A stretch of 41,105 bases of DNA from Tropicibacter naphthalenivorans (GCF_900176475.1 NZ_FWXX01000017.1:1-41105); one strand, 5' to 3'; shown: positions 8,565-16,897, counted from the stretch's first letter. Notes: generated from the letters alone by a model not told the origin. Program-made: numbers and translations.

Positions 8565-9554
8565 ATGATCCTTAAAGCTTCCCGTCTTGCTCTGGCAGCG
8601 GCTGTTCTGGGCGTGTCCGCCCTTGGCGCATCTGCCGAAGGCTTCACCCCCGAAAACCCCGAGTGCATCGCACCGGCGAACCCCGGCGGCGGCTGGGACT
8701 TTACCTGCCGTCAGGTCGGCAAGTCGCTGCAAGACCTCGGTCTGCTGGATAAGACCGTGCAGGTCGTGAACCTCGCCGGTGGCGGCGGTGGTGTGGCGTT
8801 CGCCGAAGTCGTCAACAAGCGTGGCGATGACAACGACCTGATCGTGGCGGCATCCACCGCAACCGCGACCCGTCTGGCGCAGGGTGCATACCCGGGCAAC
8901 TCCATGGACCAGGTGCGCTGGCTGGCGACCATCGGTGCGGACTACGGCGTGATCGCCGTGGCGGCTGACAGCGAGATCGCGGACCTGCCCGCGCTGCTCG
9001 ACCAGATCAAGAACGACCCGACCGCCGTTTCCGTGGCGGGTGGCTCGGCTGTTGGCGGCTGGGACCACCTCAAGGTGCTGATCGCGGCCAACGCCTATGG
9101 CATCGAAGACGTGCGCACCGTCAAGTACATCGCCTTTGACGGCGGCGGCGAAGCGGTGACCCAGCTGCTGGCGGGCTCCGTGCAGGCCTTCACCGGCGAC
9201 ATCTCCGAAGCCAAGGGCTTTGTCGACAGCGGTGACATCCGCGTTCTGGCCGTGCTGTCGCCGGACCGCCTGCCGGGCGAATTCGCCGACTTCCCGACCG
9301 CAAAAGAGCAGGGCGTTGAGGCCATTGGCGCAAACTGGCGCGGCTTTTACGCACCGGGCAACATGAGCGACGAAGCGTATGACGCATGGGTTGCCAAGAT
9401 CGCTGACCTCTACGCGTCCGACTCTTGGAAAGAGACCATGGCCGTGAACGGTCTGGCCCCGCTCGACCTGCAAGGCGATGCGTTCCAGTCCTTCGTGTCC
9501 GACAGCGTCGCACAAATCCAGGCCATCTCGAAAGAGATCGGCATCATCAAGTGA
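8565..9554 (+). CDS. tctC: tripartite tricarboxylate transporter substrate-binding protein (TctC family)
   Basis: This is a 329-residue periplasmic binding protein of the Bug/TctC family. A signal peptide ends near ALGASA before EGF. The mature start IAPANPGGGWDFTCRQVG carries the family PxxPGGxxD-type loop that holds a carboxylate of the ligand. GGSAVGGWDHL and FDGGGEAVTQLLAGSVQAF are other family blocks. The ATG at 8565 is chosen over one at 8547 because GGAGGAG lies seven bases upstream and the signal peptide begins there. It is the first gene of tctC-tctB-tctA and is followed by a hairpin plus T-run, which should make the binding protein more abundant than the membrane subunits. The ligand is probably a di- or tricarboxylate, exact identity unknown. 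Confidence 0.93.
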   Translation: MILKASRLALAAAVLGVSALGASAEGFTPENPECIAPANPGGGWDFTCRQVGKSLQDLGLLDKTVQVVNLAGGGGGVAFAEVVNKRGDDNDLIVAASTATATRLAQGAYPGNSMDQVRWLATIGADYGVIAVAADSEIADLPALLDQIKNDPTAVSVAGGSAVGGWDHLKVLIAANAYGIEDVRTVKYIAFDGGGEAVTQLLAGSVQAFTGDISEAKGFVDSGDIRVLAVLSPDRLPGEFADFPTAKEQGVEAIGANWRGFYAPGNMSDEAYDAWVAKIADLYASDSWKETMAVNGLAPLDLQGDAFQSFVSDSVAQIQAISKEIGIIK

Positions 9555-9576
9555 TCGTCTGATCGCTGATTTTTCA

Positions 9577-9604
9577 GGGCGTCCCCATCGGGGGCGTCCT
9601 TTTT
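9577..9604 (+). terminator. terminator-like hairpin between tctC and tctB
   Basis: GGGCGTCCCC (9577-9586) pairs with GGGGGCGTCC (9590-9599) across an ATC loop, ten pairs with two G-U wobbles, followed by five T (9600-9604). It lies inside the operon, so it probably acts as a partial terminator that raises tctC output over tctBA. Confidence 0.75.
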
Positions 9605-9634
9605 CACAACATATGCCGCTACAGGAGATCCCTT

Positions 9635-10066
9635 ATGAGTGATCGTATCTTTGGCGCTGTTGGGGTTCTGCTGGCGATTGGCTTTGCCTTTGCCGCGCTG
9701 GCCATCGAAGAGAGCTTTCTATCCGATGCCGTTGGTCCCAAAGCCTTTCCCCTGATCATTGCCGCCATTCTTGGCCTGAGCTCGGCGGTGATCGCCCTGA
9801 AACCCGATGCTGCGCCGGAATGGCCCAGCCTGCCGCGCCTGGCCGAAATCCTCGCCGCCGTGGTGGTGATGGTGCTGTACGCGCAATTCCTGCCGGTGGT
9901 GGGCTTTGTCATCGCGACGGCCTTTGCCGCGACCTATCTGACGTGGCGTCTGGGCTCTGGCCTGATTGCGTCGGTGGTGACGGGCGTGGGCACGTCTCTG
10001 GGCATCTACGTGATTTTCCATCTGGTGCTGGGGCTGTCGTTGGCCCGTGGCCCGCTGGGGTTCTAA
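9635..10066 (+). CDS. tctB: tripartite tricarboxylate transporter small membrane subunit (TctB family)
   Basis: This is a 143-residue protein with four predicted transmembrane helices, at about 5-24, 33-53, 75-97 and 112-137, the usual size and topology of TctB (DUF1468). The loop ESFLSDAVGPKAFPLI after the first helix is typical. The ATG at 9635 is preceded by AGGAG. It lies between tctC and tctA, with only nine bases to tctA, so the two membrane subunits are co-translated. TctB is required for transport but is not the pore. Confidence 0.9.
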   Translation: MSDRIFGAVGVLLAIGFAFAALAIEESFLSDAVGPKAFPLIIAAILGLSSAVIALKPDAAPEWPSLPRLAEILAAVVVMVLYAQFLPVVGFVIATAFAATYLTWRLGSGLIASVVTGVGTSLGIYVIFHLVLGLSLARGPLGF

Positions 10067-10075
10067 GGGGGACTT

Positions 10076-11617
10076 ATGGACACTTTGGCTTCTTTGGCGG
10101 ATGGCTTTGCCATCGCGCTGACATGGCAGAACCTGGCGCTTGCGCTGCTGGGCTGCTTTTTGGGCACGATCATGGGCGCGCTGCCCGGTCTTGGCCCGTC
10201 GAACGGTGTGGCGATCCTGATCCCGCTGGCGTTTACGCTGGGGCTGGGGGCGACGCCGTCGTTGATCTTGCTGACATCGGTTTACTATGGGGCGATGTAT
10301 GGCGGGCGGATCAGCTCGATCCTGCTGAACATTCCCGGCGATGAACCGGCGATGATGACCTGCCTTGACGGGCACCCCATGGCGCAAAAGGGCATGGCCG
10401 GTCAGGCGCTGTCGCTGTCGGGGATTGCATCCTTTGTTGGCGCGTTCTTTGCCACCTGGGGTCTGATCTTCCTCGCGCCGCAGCTGGTCAAGATCGCGCT
10501 GCTGTTCGGCCCGGCGGAATATTTCGCGCTGTTCGCGCTGGCGTTCATGACGCTGGGCGGCGTGTCGTCCACGAACCAAGCCAAGTCGGCCTTTGCCGCC
10601 GCTTTGGGTCTGGGCCTCGCGATGATCGGTGTGGATACCCAAACCGGCGTGCCGCGCTTTACCTTTGGCGAAGTGCACCTGTACGACGGTCTCGACTTCC
10701 TCGTGGCGATCGTGGGTCTGTTCGCGCTGTCCGAGGTCTTTATCTTCCTCGAACACCGCCACGGCAACGCCAGCGGCGATGCGGCCAAGGTCAAGGTCGG
10801 CCGTCTGACGCCGCCCATGTCCATGCTCAAGGAAACCACTCCGACCATGGCGCGCTCGACCGTGCTGGGCTTTATCGCCGGGGTGCTGCCGGGGGCGGGC
10901 GCGTCGCTGGGCTCTTTCATCAGCTACTCGATGGAAAAGCGTCTGGTGGACCAGAACGGCAAGACCTTTGGCAAGGGTGACCCGCGCGGCGTCGCGGCCC
11001 CCGAGGCGGGCAACAACGCCGCCGCCGGTGGTGCGCTGGTGCCGATGCTGGCGCTGGGTGTGCCGGGGTCGGGGACGACCGCCGTGCTGCTGGCCGTGCT
11101 GCTGAGCCTGAACATCACGCCGGGGCCGCTGCTGTTCACCCAGAACCCGGACGTGGTCTGGGGTCTGATCGCGGCGCTGTTCATTGCGAACTTTATGCTG
11201 CTGGCGATGAACATCCCGATGGTGGGCCTGTTCACCCGCGTGCTGATGGTGCCGCCGCGCATCCTGATGCCGATCGTGGCCATGGTGTCCTTTGTGGGGA
11301 TCTACGGCATTTCCGGCTCCAGCTTTGACCTGCTGGTGATGATCGGGTTCGGTGTCATGGGCTGGGTGCTGCGCAAGCTGGACGTGCCGCTGGTGCCGAT
11401 CATCCTAGGGACGCTCTTGGGCAACTCGATGGAGAACAACCTGCGCCGCGCGATCACCATCGACAACGGCGACTGGTTCACCCTGATCGACAGCCCGCTG
11501 TCGCTGGTGCTGTGGGCGATTGCCATCATCGGCTTTGTCCTTCCGCTGATCGTGGGCCGCAAGGTCAAGGCGCAGATGCACCAGAACCGCGACGAAGAAG
11601 GCGCGATCTCTGACTAA
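10076..11617 (+). CDS. tctA: tripartite tricarboxylate transporter large permease subunit (TctA family)
   Basis: This is a 513-residue polytopic protein of about twelve hydrophobic segments and normal TctA length. Signature regions are GALPGLGPSNGVA near the N-terminus, YYGAMYGGRISSILLNIPGDEPAMMT, and the second repeat GVLPGAGASLGSFISY with PEAGNNAAAGGALVPMLALG. These two pseudo-symmetric GLPG-type loops are thought to form the transport site. The enzyme-free system uses a cation gradient, not ATP. It is the last gene of the operon and is followed by a terminator hairpin. Confidence 0.94.
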   Translation: MDTLASLADGFAIALTWQNLALALLGCFLGTIMGALPGLGPSNGVAILIPLAFTLGLGATPSLILLTSVYYGAMYGGRISSILLNIPGDEPAMMTCLDGHPMAQKGMAGQALSLSGIASFVGAFFATWGLIFLAPQLVKIALLFGPAEYFALFALAFMTLGGVSSTNQAKSAFAAALGLGLAMIGVDTQTGVPRFTFGEVHLYDGLDFLVAIVGLFALSEVFIFLEHRHGNASGDAAKVKVGRLTPPMSMLKETTPTMARSTVLGFIAGVLPGAGASLGSFISYSMEKRLVDQNGKTFGKGDPRGVAAPEAGNNAAAGGALVPMLALGVPGSGTTAVLLAVLLSLNITPGPLLFTQNPDVVWGLIAALFIANFMLLAMNIPMVGLFTRVLMVPPRILMPIVAMVSFVGIYGISGSSFDLLVMIGFGVMGWVLRKLDVPLVPIILGTLLGNSMENNLRRAITIDNGDWFTLIDSPLSLVLWAIAIIGFVLPLIVGRKVKAQMHQNRDEEGAISD

Positions 11618-11669
11618 GGGGCAGCGGTACCCTCTCACTCCACTCCTCTTCTCATGAGGGGGTAGCGCA

Positions 11670-11698
11670 GGGCGGGCCATGATTGGCCTGCCCTTTTT
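11670..11698 (+). terminator. Rho-independent terminator after tctA
   Basis: GGGCGGGCC (11670-11678), loop ATGATT, then GGCCTGCCC (11685-11693) form a nine-pair stem with one G-U, followed by TTTTT. It is positioned 53 bases after the tctA stop. Confidence 0.8.
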
Positions 11699-11742
11699 GA
11701 TTGCTCAAAGCGTTGGCGGCGGGCGCATGGCGACATCCAAAG

Positions 11743-11772
11743 AAAAAGGCGGGCCGTCGTGGACCCGCCTTT
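11743..11772 (-). terminator. Rho-independent terminator of the PiT operon
   Basis: AAAGGCGGG (11745-11753) and CCCGCCTTT (11764-11772) form a perfect nine-pair stem. Read leftward, the hairpin is followed by a T-run (AAAAA at 11743-11747 on the plus strand). It lies just beyond the stop of the phosphate transporter at 11805 and could also back up tctA termination. Confidence 0.75.
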
Positions 11773-11804
11773 CGTGTCTGTTCAGAGACGCTTTTCAGCG
11801 CCGT

Positions 11805-13280
11805 TTAGCTGCCTGCAAAGGTGGTCAGCATCCAAAAGCACAGGCCCGACAGCAGCGCTGTGGCAGGCACGGTGATGATCCAGGCGGCCACGATGGTCAG
11901 GAAGTGCGAGCGGCGCACCAGCTTGCGGCGGCGGCGTTCCTCGGCGGCCATGGGCTTGGACGGGGAACGCGCGATCTTGAGCTTGCGAGAGCGGCGCTCG
12001 GCGTGCCATTCGCGGAAGAACCCGACGCCGAACACGCCGCCCACCGCGATATGGGTCGAGCTGACCGGCAGACCCAGCCAGGACGCCGCGATCACCGTGA
12101 TCGCCGCCGACAGCGCCACGCAATAGGCGCGCATGGGGTTCAGCTTGGTGATCTGGTTGCCGACCATGCCGATCAGCTTGGGGCCGAACAGCAGCAGACC
12201 AAAGGAAATGCCGAACGCGCCGATCATCATCACCCACAGGGGGATGGTCACCTTGGTCGCCATGGCAGAGGTTTCCGCCGCCGACACGATCGCCGCCAGC
12301 GGGCCGACCGCGTTGGCCACGTCGTTCGCACCATGGGCAAAGGACAGCAGCGCCGCCGACACCACCAGAGGCAGGCGGAACAGCACCTTGAGGCTGCGGT
12401 TGCGGTTTTCCAGCCCCTCGGCCTGACGGCGGATGAACGGCTTGGAAATCAAGGTAAAGGCGATGCCCGCGATCAGGCCGATCAACAGGGCGGTGGGCAA
12501 GTCGATCTTGATGATCTTTTTCAGACCCTTGATGGCCAGGTAGGTGCCAAAGGCGGCGGCCATGATGCCGATCAGGACTGGCACCCACTTGCGCGCGGCG
12601 GCGATCTTGTCCTCGACGTAGATGATCTTCCACTTGATGAAGGCCAGCATGGCGGCGGCGATCAGACCGCCCAAGGCGGGGGAAATCACCCAGGACGCCG
12701 CGATCTTGCCCATCGACACCCAGTTCACGGCCACAAGGCCCGCAGCGGCGATGCCCGCGCCCATGACGCCCCCCACAACCGAATGCGTGGTCGACACCGG
12801 CGCGCCGATCCACGTGGCGAGGTTCACCCAGATAGCGGCGGCCAGCAGCGCGGCCATCATCGCCCAGATGAACGTCTGCCCTTCGGCAAGTCCCGAGGGG
12901 TCGATGATCCCCTTGGAGATGGTCGACACCACATCGCCCCCCGCCAGCAGCGCGCCCGCGCTTTCGAAAATGGCGGCGATGAGGATCGCGCCGAGCATGG
13001 ACAGCGCCTTGGCGCCCACGGCGGGGCCCATGTTGTTGGCCACGTCGTTCGCACCGATGTTCAGCGCCATATAAGCGCCAAAGCCTGCGGCCACCACGAT
13101 GATCAACTGTCCCGGCTCACCGCCGGTCAACAAGGACGCCGCCAGCGCCGCGAGGCCGATGAACACCAGCGAGATGCCCATGCCCACCAGCGGGCGCGAG
13201 ACATACATGCCTGCCGATTCCAGACGCGAGAGCCTGTTCAGGTCTCGGTCGAGTGTTTTCCAAGGGTCTGGCTGGGTCAC
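11805..13280 (-). CDS. inorganic phosphate transporter, PiT family
   Basis: This is a 491-residue polytopic membrane protein with both halves of the PiT signature: NIGANDVANNMGPAVG in the N-terminal half and FAHGANDVANAVGPLAA in the C-terminal half. Each is followed by a GAPVSTTHSVVGG or GLPVSSTHIAVGG loop. PiT proteins import phosphate, usually as a metal-phosphate complex with protons. An N-terminal extension of about 30 residues precedes the first helix. The start is a GTG at 13280 that overlaps the NUDIX stop (GTGA), so the two are translationally coupled. No pho box was recognised nearby. Confidence 0.92.
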   Translation of the reverse strand: MTQPDPWKTLDRDLNRLSRLESAGMYVSRPLVGMGISLVFIGLAALAASLLTGGEPGQLIIVVAAGFGAYMALNIGANDVANNMGPAVGAKALSMLGAILIAAIFESAGALLAGGDVVSTISKGIIDPSGLAEGQTFIWAMMAALLAAAIWVNLATWIGAPVSTTHSVVGGVMGAGIAAAGLVAVNWVSMGKIAASWVISPALGGLIAAAMLAFIKWKIIYVEDKIAAARKWVPVLIGIMAAAFGTYLAIKGLKKIIKIDLPTALLIGLIAGIAFTLISKPFIRRQAEGLENRNRSLKVLFRLPLVVSAALLSFAHGANDVANAVGPLAAIVSAAETSAMATKVTIPLWVMMIGAFGISFGLLLFGPKLIGMVGNQITKLNPMRAYCVALSAAITVIAASWLGLPVSSTHIAVGGVFGVGFFREWHAERRSRKLKIARSPSKPMAAEERRRRKLVRRSHFLTIVAAWIITVPATALLSGLCFWMLTTFAGS

Positions 13281-13786
13281 GTGATGTCCTCCGTTTGGGC
13301 TCTGGCCGGGGTGTGAACCGGGTTTTGTACCGGGGGCCGGAACGTCTTTAGTATGTCTGTGAGTTCTGTGTCGGATACGATCCGCGCGGCGTCCTGCACG
13401 GGCAGCCAGCGGCGGTCTCGCATCCCGGCTTCGGGATAATCCTCGGCGAGCGAGGCGACCTCGATCCCGAACACCGTGACATTGGTGCGCGCAGGCACGC
13501 CGCCGCGCATCTTTTTGATGTAGGTGAACTGACCCATCTCAAAGGGGGCGCGGGCGGTCGGCTGAACGCCGGCCTCTTCCCATGCCTCGTCCAGCGCGCT
13601 GCCCGCCGCCGACAGACCCGCCTTGGGCCAGCCCTTGGGGACGATCCACCGCTTGGTGGTCAGCGAGGTAATCAGCAGCACCTCTGGGCCATCCGTGCCC
13701 GCGCGATAGCAGATCGCCGCCACCTGGAACCGCGACGGGCGGCGCAGCAGCGGCATCAGGTAGTTCTTGGCAAAGCGGCTTAGCAT
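13277..13786 (-). CDS. NUDIX hydrolase (diphosphoinositol-polyphosphate phosphohydrolase-like)
   Basis: This 169-residue protein carries a NUDIX box, GWPKAGLSAAGSALDEAW followed by EEAGV. The core EExGV metal ligands are present, while the usual RE is DE. VAAICYR at the start and WIVPKGWPK before the box are typical of the DIPP-like subgroup that hydrolyses diphosphate bonds in nucleotides, polyphosphate or inositol pyrophosphates. It is the first gene of a two-gene operon and its stop overlaps the GTG start of the PiT transporter. This suggests a role in phosphate economy. Substrate is not established by sequence. Confidence 0.85.
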   Translation of the reverse strand: MLSRFAKNYLMPLLRRPSRFQVAAICYRAGTDGPEVLLITSLTTKRWIVPKGWPKAGLSAAGSALDEAWEEAGVQPTARAPFEMGQFTYIKKMRGGVPARTNVTVFGIEVASLAEDYPEAGMRDRRWLPVQDAARIVSDTELTDILKTFRPPVQNPVHTPARAQTEDIT

Positions 13787-13913
13787 CCAGACGGGTCCAC
13801 GGGCGAAAAAGGGTATCGCGCGCGCCTATCAGGTTCACATGCCGAAAATCAATGCTGTTGCTTGGATTCGTCGCAAAACATCGGCAAACCGCCGCAAAAA
13901 CCCGTCCAGCGTG

Positions 13914-15089
13914 TCAGTGCAGCAGGTCCACCTGCGTGCTGAGCGTGTCGAGAAAGGTCTCTTGCATCGGGGTGGGTTTCCAGTCGTCGCGCACGGTGGT
14001 GCCGATCACATGGGCGCTGTCGCCCAGATCGGTGTCCACCCGCGCCAGCGTGCCGCGGCGACAATCCTCGGCGGCTTCGATCTGCGAGAGCATCGCCAGT
14101 TTGTCAGAGCCGCGCAAAAGGCCGCTGACCAGCGCGTGGGCCGAGGATTCGATCATCGGGCCCAAGCAGTCCTGCGGCACATCGGCAAAGAACTGGTCAA
14201 AGTGCTGCCGCCCGCGCATCCCCGGATGGCCCACCACCCACGGGTAGGCGGCGAGGTCAGCCTTGGTCGGGTGGCCTATCGACAGGACCGGGTGCTCGGG
14301 GCGGCAAAAGACGCCGAGCCGGTCCTCGAACAGGGCGTTTTGGCGAATGTCGGGGGCGGGCAGGGGGTCACGCAGGCGGCCCACCATGATGTCAATCTCG
14401 CCGTGGCGCAGCGCATACAGCATGTCGTCAAAGGGCGCATCGACCACGCGCACATGCACCTCGGGCGCGATGTCGTGCAGGCGGTTCAGCACCGGCGGCA
14501 TGATCGTGCCTTGCGCCAGGGACAGCGCGCCAACCCGCAGGATTGTGCTCTTGCCCGAGGTCAGCGCCACGATATCCTCGACCCCGTGGTCCAGATCGGC
14601 AAAGGCCAGACGGATGGCGCGCACCAGCACGTCGCCGTCGCGGGTCACGTCGATGCCGCGATGGGTCTTGGTGTACAGGGTTTTGCCCAGCTGGGTTTCC
14701 AGATCGCGTGCCGCGCGATGCAGCGCGGGTTGCGAGATGCCCAAGGCCACGGCGGCCAAGGAAAAGCTGCCATGCCGCGCCACCGCGTCCAGCGCCTTGA
14801 GGTGTGTGGTGGTCAGCGCGCCCATAACCCCCGCCGCCGCGCGGATGTTGCGCAAGGCAACCGCAAGCCGGTTCAAGGCCCCCTCGACCCGGACCAAAAA
14901 CACGGTGCCCGCCGGGGTGGGTACCAAGCCCTTGCTGCGGCGATTGAACAGGGACACGTCAAGCAGGCGTTCCAGCTTGGCCATGGATTGGGTGACGGCG
15001 GGTTGCGACAGCTGCATGCGTTCGGCCGCAATAGAGACGCTGCCGCTTTCACAAACGGCAACGAAGGCACGCAGGTGCCGGATATTCAT
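13914..15089 (-). CDS. LysR-type regulator with two tandem N-terminal HTH domains
   Basis: This is a 391-residue LysR-family protein, about 90 residues longer than usual. Residues 1-60 form a standard LysR winged helix (MNIRHLRAFV, SIAAERMQLSQPAVTQSM, LFNRRSKGLVPTPAG). After a 30-residue helical linker a second complete one follows at about 92-152 (LTTTHLKALDAVARHGSFS, LGISQPALHRAARDLE, YTKTHRGIDVTRDG). The co-inducer-binding domain then runs to the C-terminus. ATG 15089 is preferred to GTG 15107 because family similarity begins at MNIRHL. It is divergent from the TRAP/box region, with 390 bases to the first operator there, so control of the TRAP operon is possible but unproven. A neighbouring inverted repeat at 15163-15210 is a candidate site. 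Confidence 0.9.
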   Translation of the reverse strand: MNIRHLRAFVAVCESGSVSIAAERMQLSQPAVTQSMAKLERLLDVSLFNRRSKGLVPTPAGTVFLVRVEGALNRLAVALRNIRAAAGVMGALTTTHLKALDAVARHGSFSLAAVALGISQPALHRAARDLETQLGKTLYTKTHRGIDVTRDGDVLVRAIRLAFADLDHGVEDIVALTSGKSTILRVGALSLAQGTIMPPVLNRLHDIAPEVHVRVVDAPFDDMLYALRHGEIDIMVGRLRDPLPAPDIRQNALFEDRLGVFCRPEHPVLSIGHPTKADLAAYPWVVGHPGMRGRQHFDQFFADVPQDCLGPMIESSAHALVSGLLRGSDKLAMLSQIEAAEDCRRGTLARVDTDLGDSAHVIGTTVRDDWKPTPMQETFLDTLSTQVDLLH

Positions 15090-15162
15090 GTCGCGCCCGC
15101 TGATCACGGTTGTCCCCCGGAAAGTCGAATGGCGGTATCTAATGCTAAAACACTAAAAATTG

Positions 15163-15210
15163 CGTTTGGTTCCAGCAAATATCCCAAGTGGTCCCGAGGT
15201 CAACCAAACG
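15163..15210. promoter_or_regulatory. long inverted repeat upstream of the LysR-type gene
   Basis: CGTTTGGTT (15163-15171) and AACCAAACG (15202-15210) are perfect nine-base inverted arms 30 bases apart. They lie 74-121 bases before the LysR start in a relatively AT-rich stretch. Two arms about four helical turns apart fit binding by a dimer of the double-HTH regulator, but this is inference. Confidence 0.45.
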
Positions 15211-15462
15211 ATGCCTCCGAAAAGCATAAATCTGAGGGGGCGGACAGGGGTCACCTAAGGGGAGGGTCGCCGCGCGGTGATTCCGTTTTTCGCCCATGGC
15301 GGCGTGTGTGCGCAGAAAACGCTCTGCCGTGGCGGGAATTTGCGGGTTTGCGCCCGGATGAGACCGCGAACACGTAAGAAAATTTTGTTTCCAAGTGGAA
15401 GATACTGGACAATCGGCTGGGATTCGGGTTCCCATAAGGCAGGTCGAGACAAGCATTGCGAA
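15211..15462. other. intergenic stretch with no recognised gene
   Basis: Together with the flanking regulatory sites this is the largest gap in the window, from the LysR start (15089) to the dctP remnant (15556). Short open frames on both strands show no protein family character. The stretch becomes AT-richer than the surroundings around 15375-15395 (AAGAAAATTTTG), fitting a promoter-proximal region. I see no RNA gene. Confidence 0.4.
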
Positions 15463-15524
15463 TTGGAGCGCGCAAGCTTGTTGCAATATAGTGCGAAACC
15501 TGTAACGGTTTGCATTATAGTGCC
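15463..15524 (+). promoter_or_regulatory. TRAP operon promoter with two BoxR-type operators
   Basis: Two copies of the motif found throughout the box region lie 29 bases apart: TGCAATATAGTGCG at 15482-15495 and TGCATTATAGTGCC at 15511-15524. TATAGT inside the first (15487-15492) sits 18 bases after TTGGAG (15463-15468), a plausible -10/-35 pair. Repressor binding would cover the -10. The site lies 32 bases before the dctP remnant and 253 bases before dctP itself, so the remnant belongs to the transcribed leader. Confidence 0.65.
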
Positions 15525-15555
15525 CACTGCGGGCGGCCAGCTAGGGGAGGATAGC

Positions 15556-15699
15556 ATGACCACACGTAGAAGCCTGATCGGGACGGTTGCCGTGCATGCG
15601 CTGACGGCGATGCGCGCTTTTGCTGCCACCTCTGGTGTCGATGTCTCGATCTTTGCGGGGGAAACCCTGGCAAAGGCCGACGGCCCCGCCCGCTTATGA
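15556..15699 (+). pseudogene. internally deleted remnant of a second dctP gene
   Basis: This 47-codon frame begins MTTRRSLIGTV with a GGGGAGG ribosome site and a signal-peptide-like start. It then jumps to SGVDVSIFAG and ETLAKADGPAR. The first part aligns with the start of the neighbouring dctP (MIARRTLMGLA, same ribosome-site context). The second aligns with its residues near 265-285 (SGVDFSIFAG, GTQADADAPAR). The match extends to DNA level across about 65 bases in the second block (compare 15629-15695 with 16569-16635). It is therefore a former dctP paralog that lost roughly 240 internal codons and its C-terminus. It keeps promoter, ribosome site and start, so a short secreted peptide could still be made. 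Function improbable. Confidence 0.8.
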
Positions 15700-15776
15700 A
15701 AGAATACAAAAAGTGATTTGAGTACCGCCGGTTGTGGTGGCACTCATGCAGTTCAGATCATTCAGGGAGGAAAGAA

Positions 15777-16835
15777 ATGATCGCACGTAGAACCCTCATG
15801 GGTCTCGCAGGGGCCGCAATGGCCACCATGATGACCACCACGTCCGCACTGGCACAGGAAGTCACCCTGACGCTCGAGCACTTCCTGCCCGCGCAGGCCA
15901 ACGTGCCGCGTCTGGTGCTGGACGTCTGGGCCGACAAGGTCGAAGCCGACAGCGAAGGCCGCATCAAGATCGAACGCTACCCCACGATGCAGCTGGGCGG
16001 CACCCCGCCGGAACTGATCGACCACGTTCAGGACGGCATCGCTGACATCGGCTGGACCGTTGTGGGCTACACGCCGGGCCGCTTCCCGCGCACCGAAGTG
16101 TTCGAATTGCCCTTCATGGTCGAAGATGCGCGCGCCGCGTCCTACGCCTTTAACAAGATGTACCAAGAGCAGATGGCCGATCAGGACTTTGCCGGTCTGC
16201 ACATCCTGGGCACCTGGGTGCACGGCCCCGGCTTGTTCCACACCAAGGATCCGGTGGCCAAGCCCGCTGACCTTCAGGGCATGAAGATCCGCGGCGGCGC
16301 GCGTCTGGTCAACGATCTGCTGACCCGCGTTGGCGCAGAGCCGATCGGTATGCCGGTCCCGGCCGTGTCCGAAGCGCTGTCCAAGGGCGTTCTGGATGGC
16401 ACCACCATCCCGTGGGAAGTCACTCCGGCGGTGAAAGTGTCCGAACTGGTGGGCAACCACACCGAATTCGAAGGCCCGGGCCTGTACACCCTGACCTTTG
16501 TTCTGGCGATGAACGAAGACACCTACGCGTCGATGCCCGAAGACCTTCAGGCGGTTCTGGATGCGAACTCTGGTGTTGATTTCTCGATCTTCGCGGGCGG
16601 CACGCAGGCCGATGCCGACGCCCCGGCGCGTAAAATCGCGGTTGAGCGTGGCAACAACATCATGACCATCTCTGCCGAGCAGGCGCAGGCCGACTGGGCG
16701 CCGATCGTCGACCCGATCTACGCGTCCTGGATCGCAGACATGGAAGGCAAAGGCATCGACGGTCAGGCGCTGATCGACGAAGCCAAGAAGCTGATGTCTG
16801 AGTACACCTCTGACATGGATACCTGGGGCAAGTAA
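15777..16835 (+). CDS. dctP: TRAP transporter substrate-binding protein (DctP family)
   Basis: This is a 352-residue periplasmic binding protein. A twin-Arg-like MIARRTLMGLAG start leads a signal peptide ending ALAQ before EVTLTLEHF. The family's carboxylate-clamping arginine is in GMKIRGGARLVND (about Arg172), and PEDLQAVLDANSG is a typical C-terminal block. The ATG at 15777 has AGGGAGG seven bases upstream; the frame upstream is not coding. It heads dctP-dctQ-dctM, followed by an SDR and a CoA ligase, and its promoter carries box-type operators. This points to uptake of an aromatic acid such as benzoate or a cinnamate-like acid. The ligand is inferred from context only. Confidence 0.92.
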   Translation: MIARRTLMGLAGAAMATMMTTTSALAQEVTLTLEHFLPAQANVPRLVLDVWADKVEADSEGRIKIERYPTMQLGGTPPELIDHVQDGIADIGWTVVGYTPGRFPRTEVFELPFMVEDARAASYAFNKMYQEQMADQDFAGLHILGTWVHGPGLFHTKDPVAKPADLQGMKIRGGARLVNDLLTRVGAEPIGMPVPAVSEALSKGVLDGTTIPWEVTPAVKVSELVGNHTEFEGPGLYTLTFVLAMNEDTYASMPEDLQAVLDANSGVDFSIFAGGTQADADAPARKIAVERGNNIMTISAEQAQADWAPIVDPIYASWIADMEGKGIDGQALIDEAKKLMSEYTSDMDTWGK

Positions 16836-16851
16836 GCCTTCAGACCTAAAC

Positions 16852-16877
16852 GGGGCCGCAGCACAGGTTGCGGCCCC
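16852..16877 (+). other. intercistronic hairpin between dctP and dctQ
   Basis: GGGGCCGCA (16852-16860) and TGCGGCCCC (16869-16877) form a perfect nine-pair stem with an eight-base loop. No T-run follows, so it is more likely to protect the 3' end of a processed dctP mRNA than to end transcription. Such a hairpin would favour excess binding protein. Confidence 0.65.
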
Positions 16878-16897
16878 AATTCTACGAGGGGAAATTC

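Noticed and set aside
11679-13316. 545-codon plus-strand open frame over the phosphate transporter
   Set aside because: The opposite strand encodes PiT with both signatures; this frame is low-complexity His/Gly/Arg sequence.
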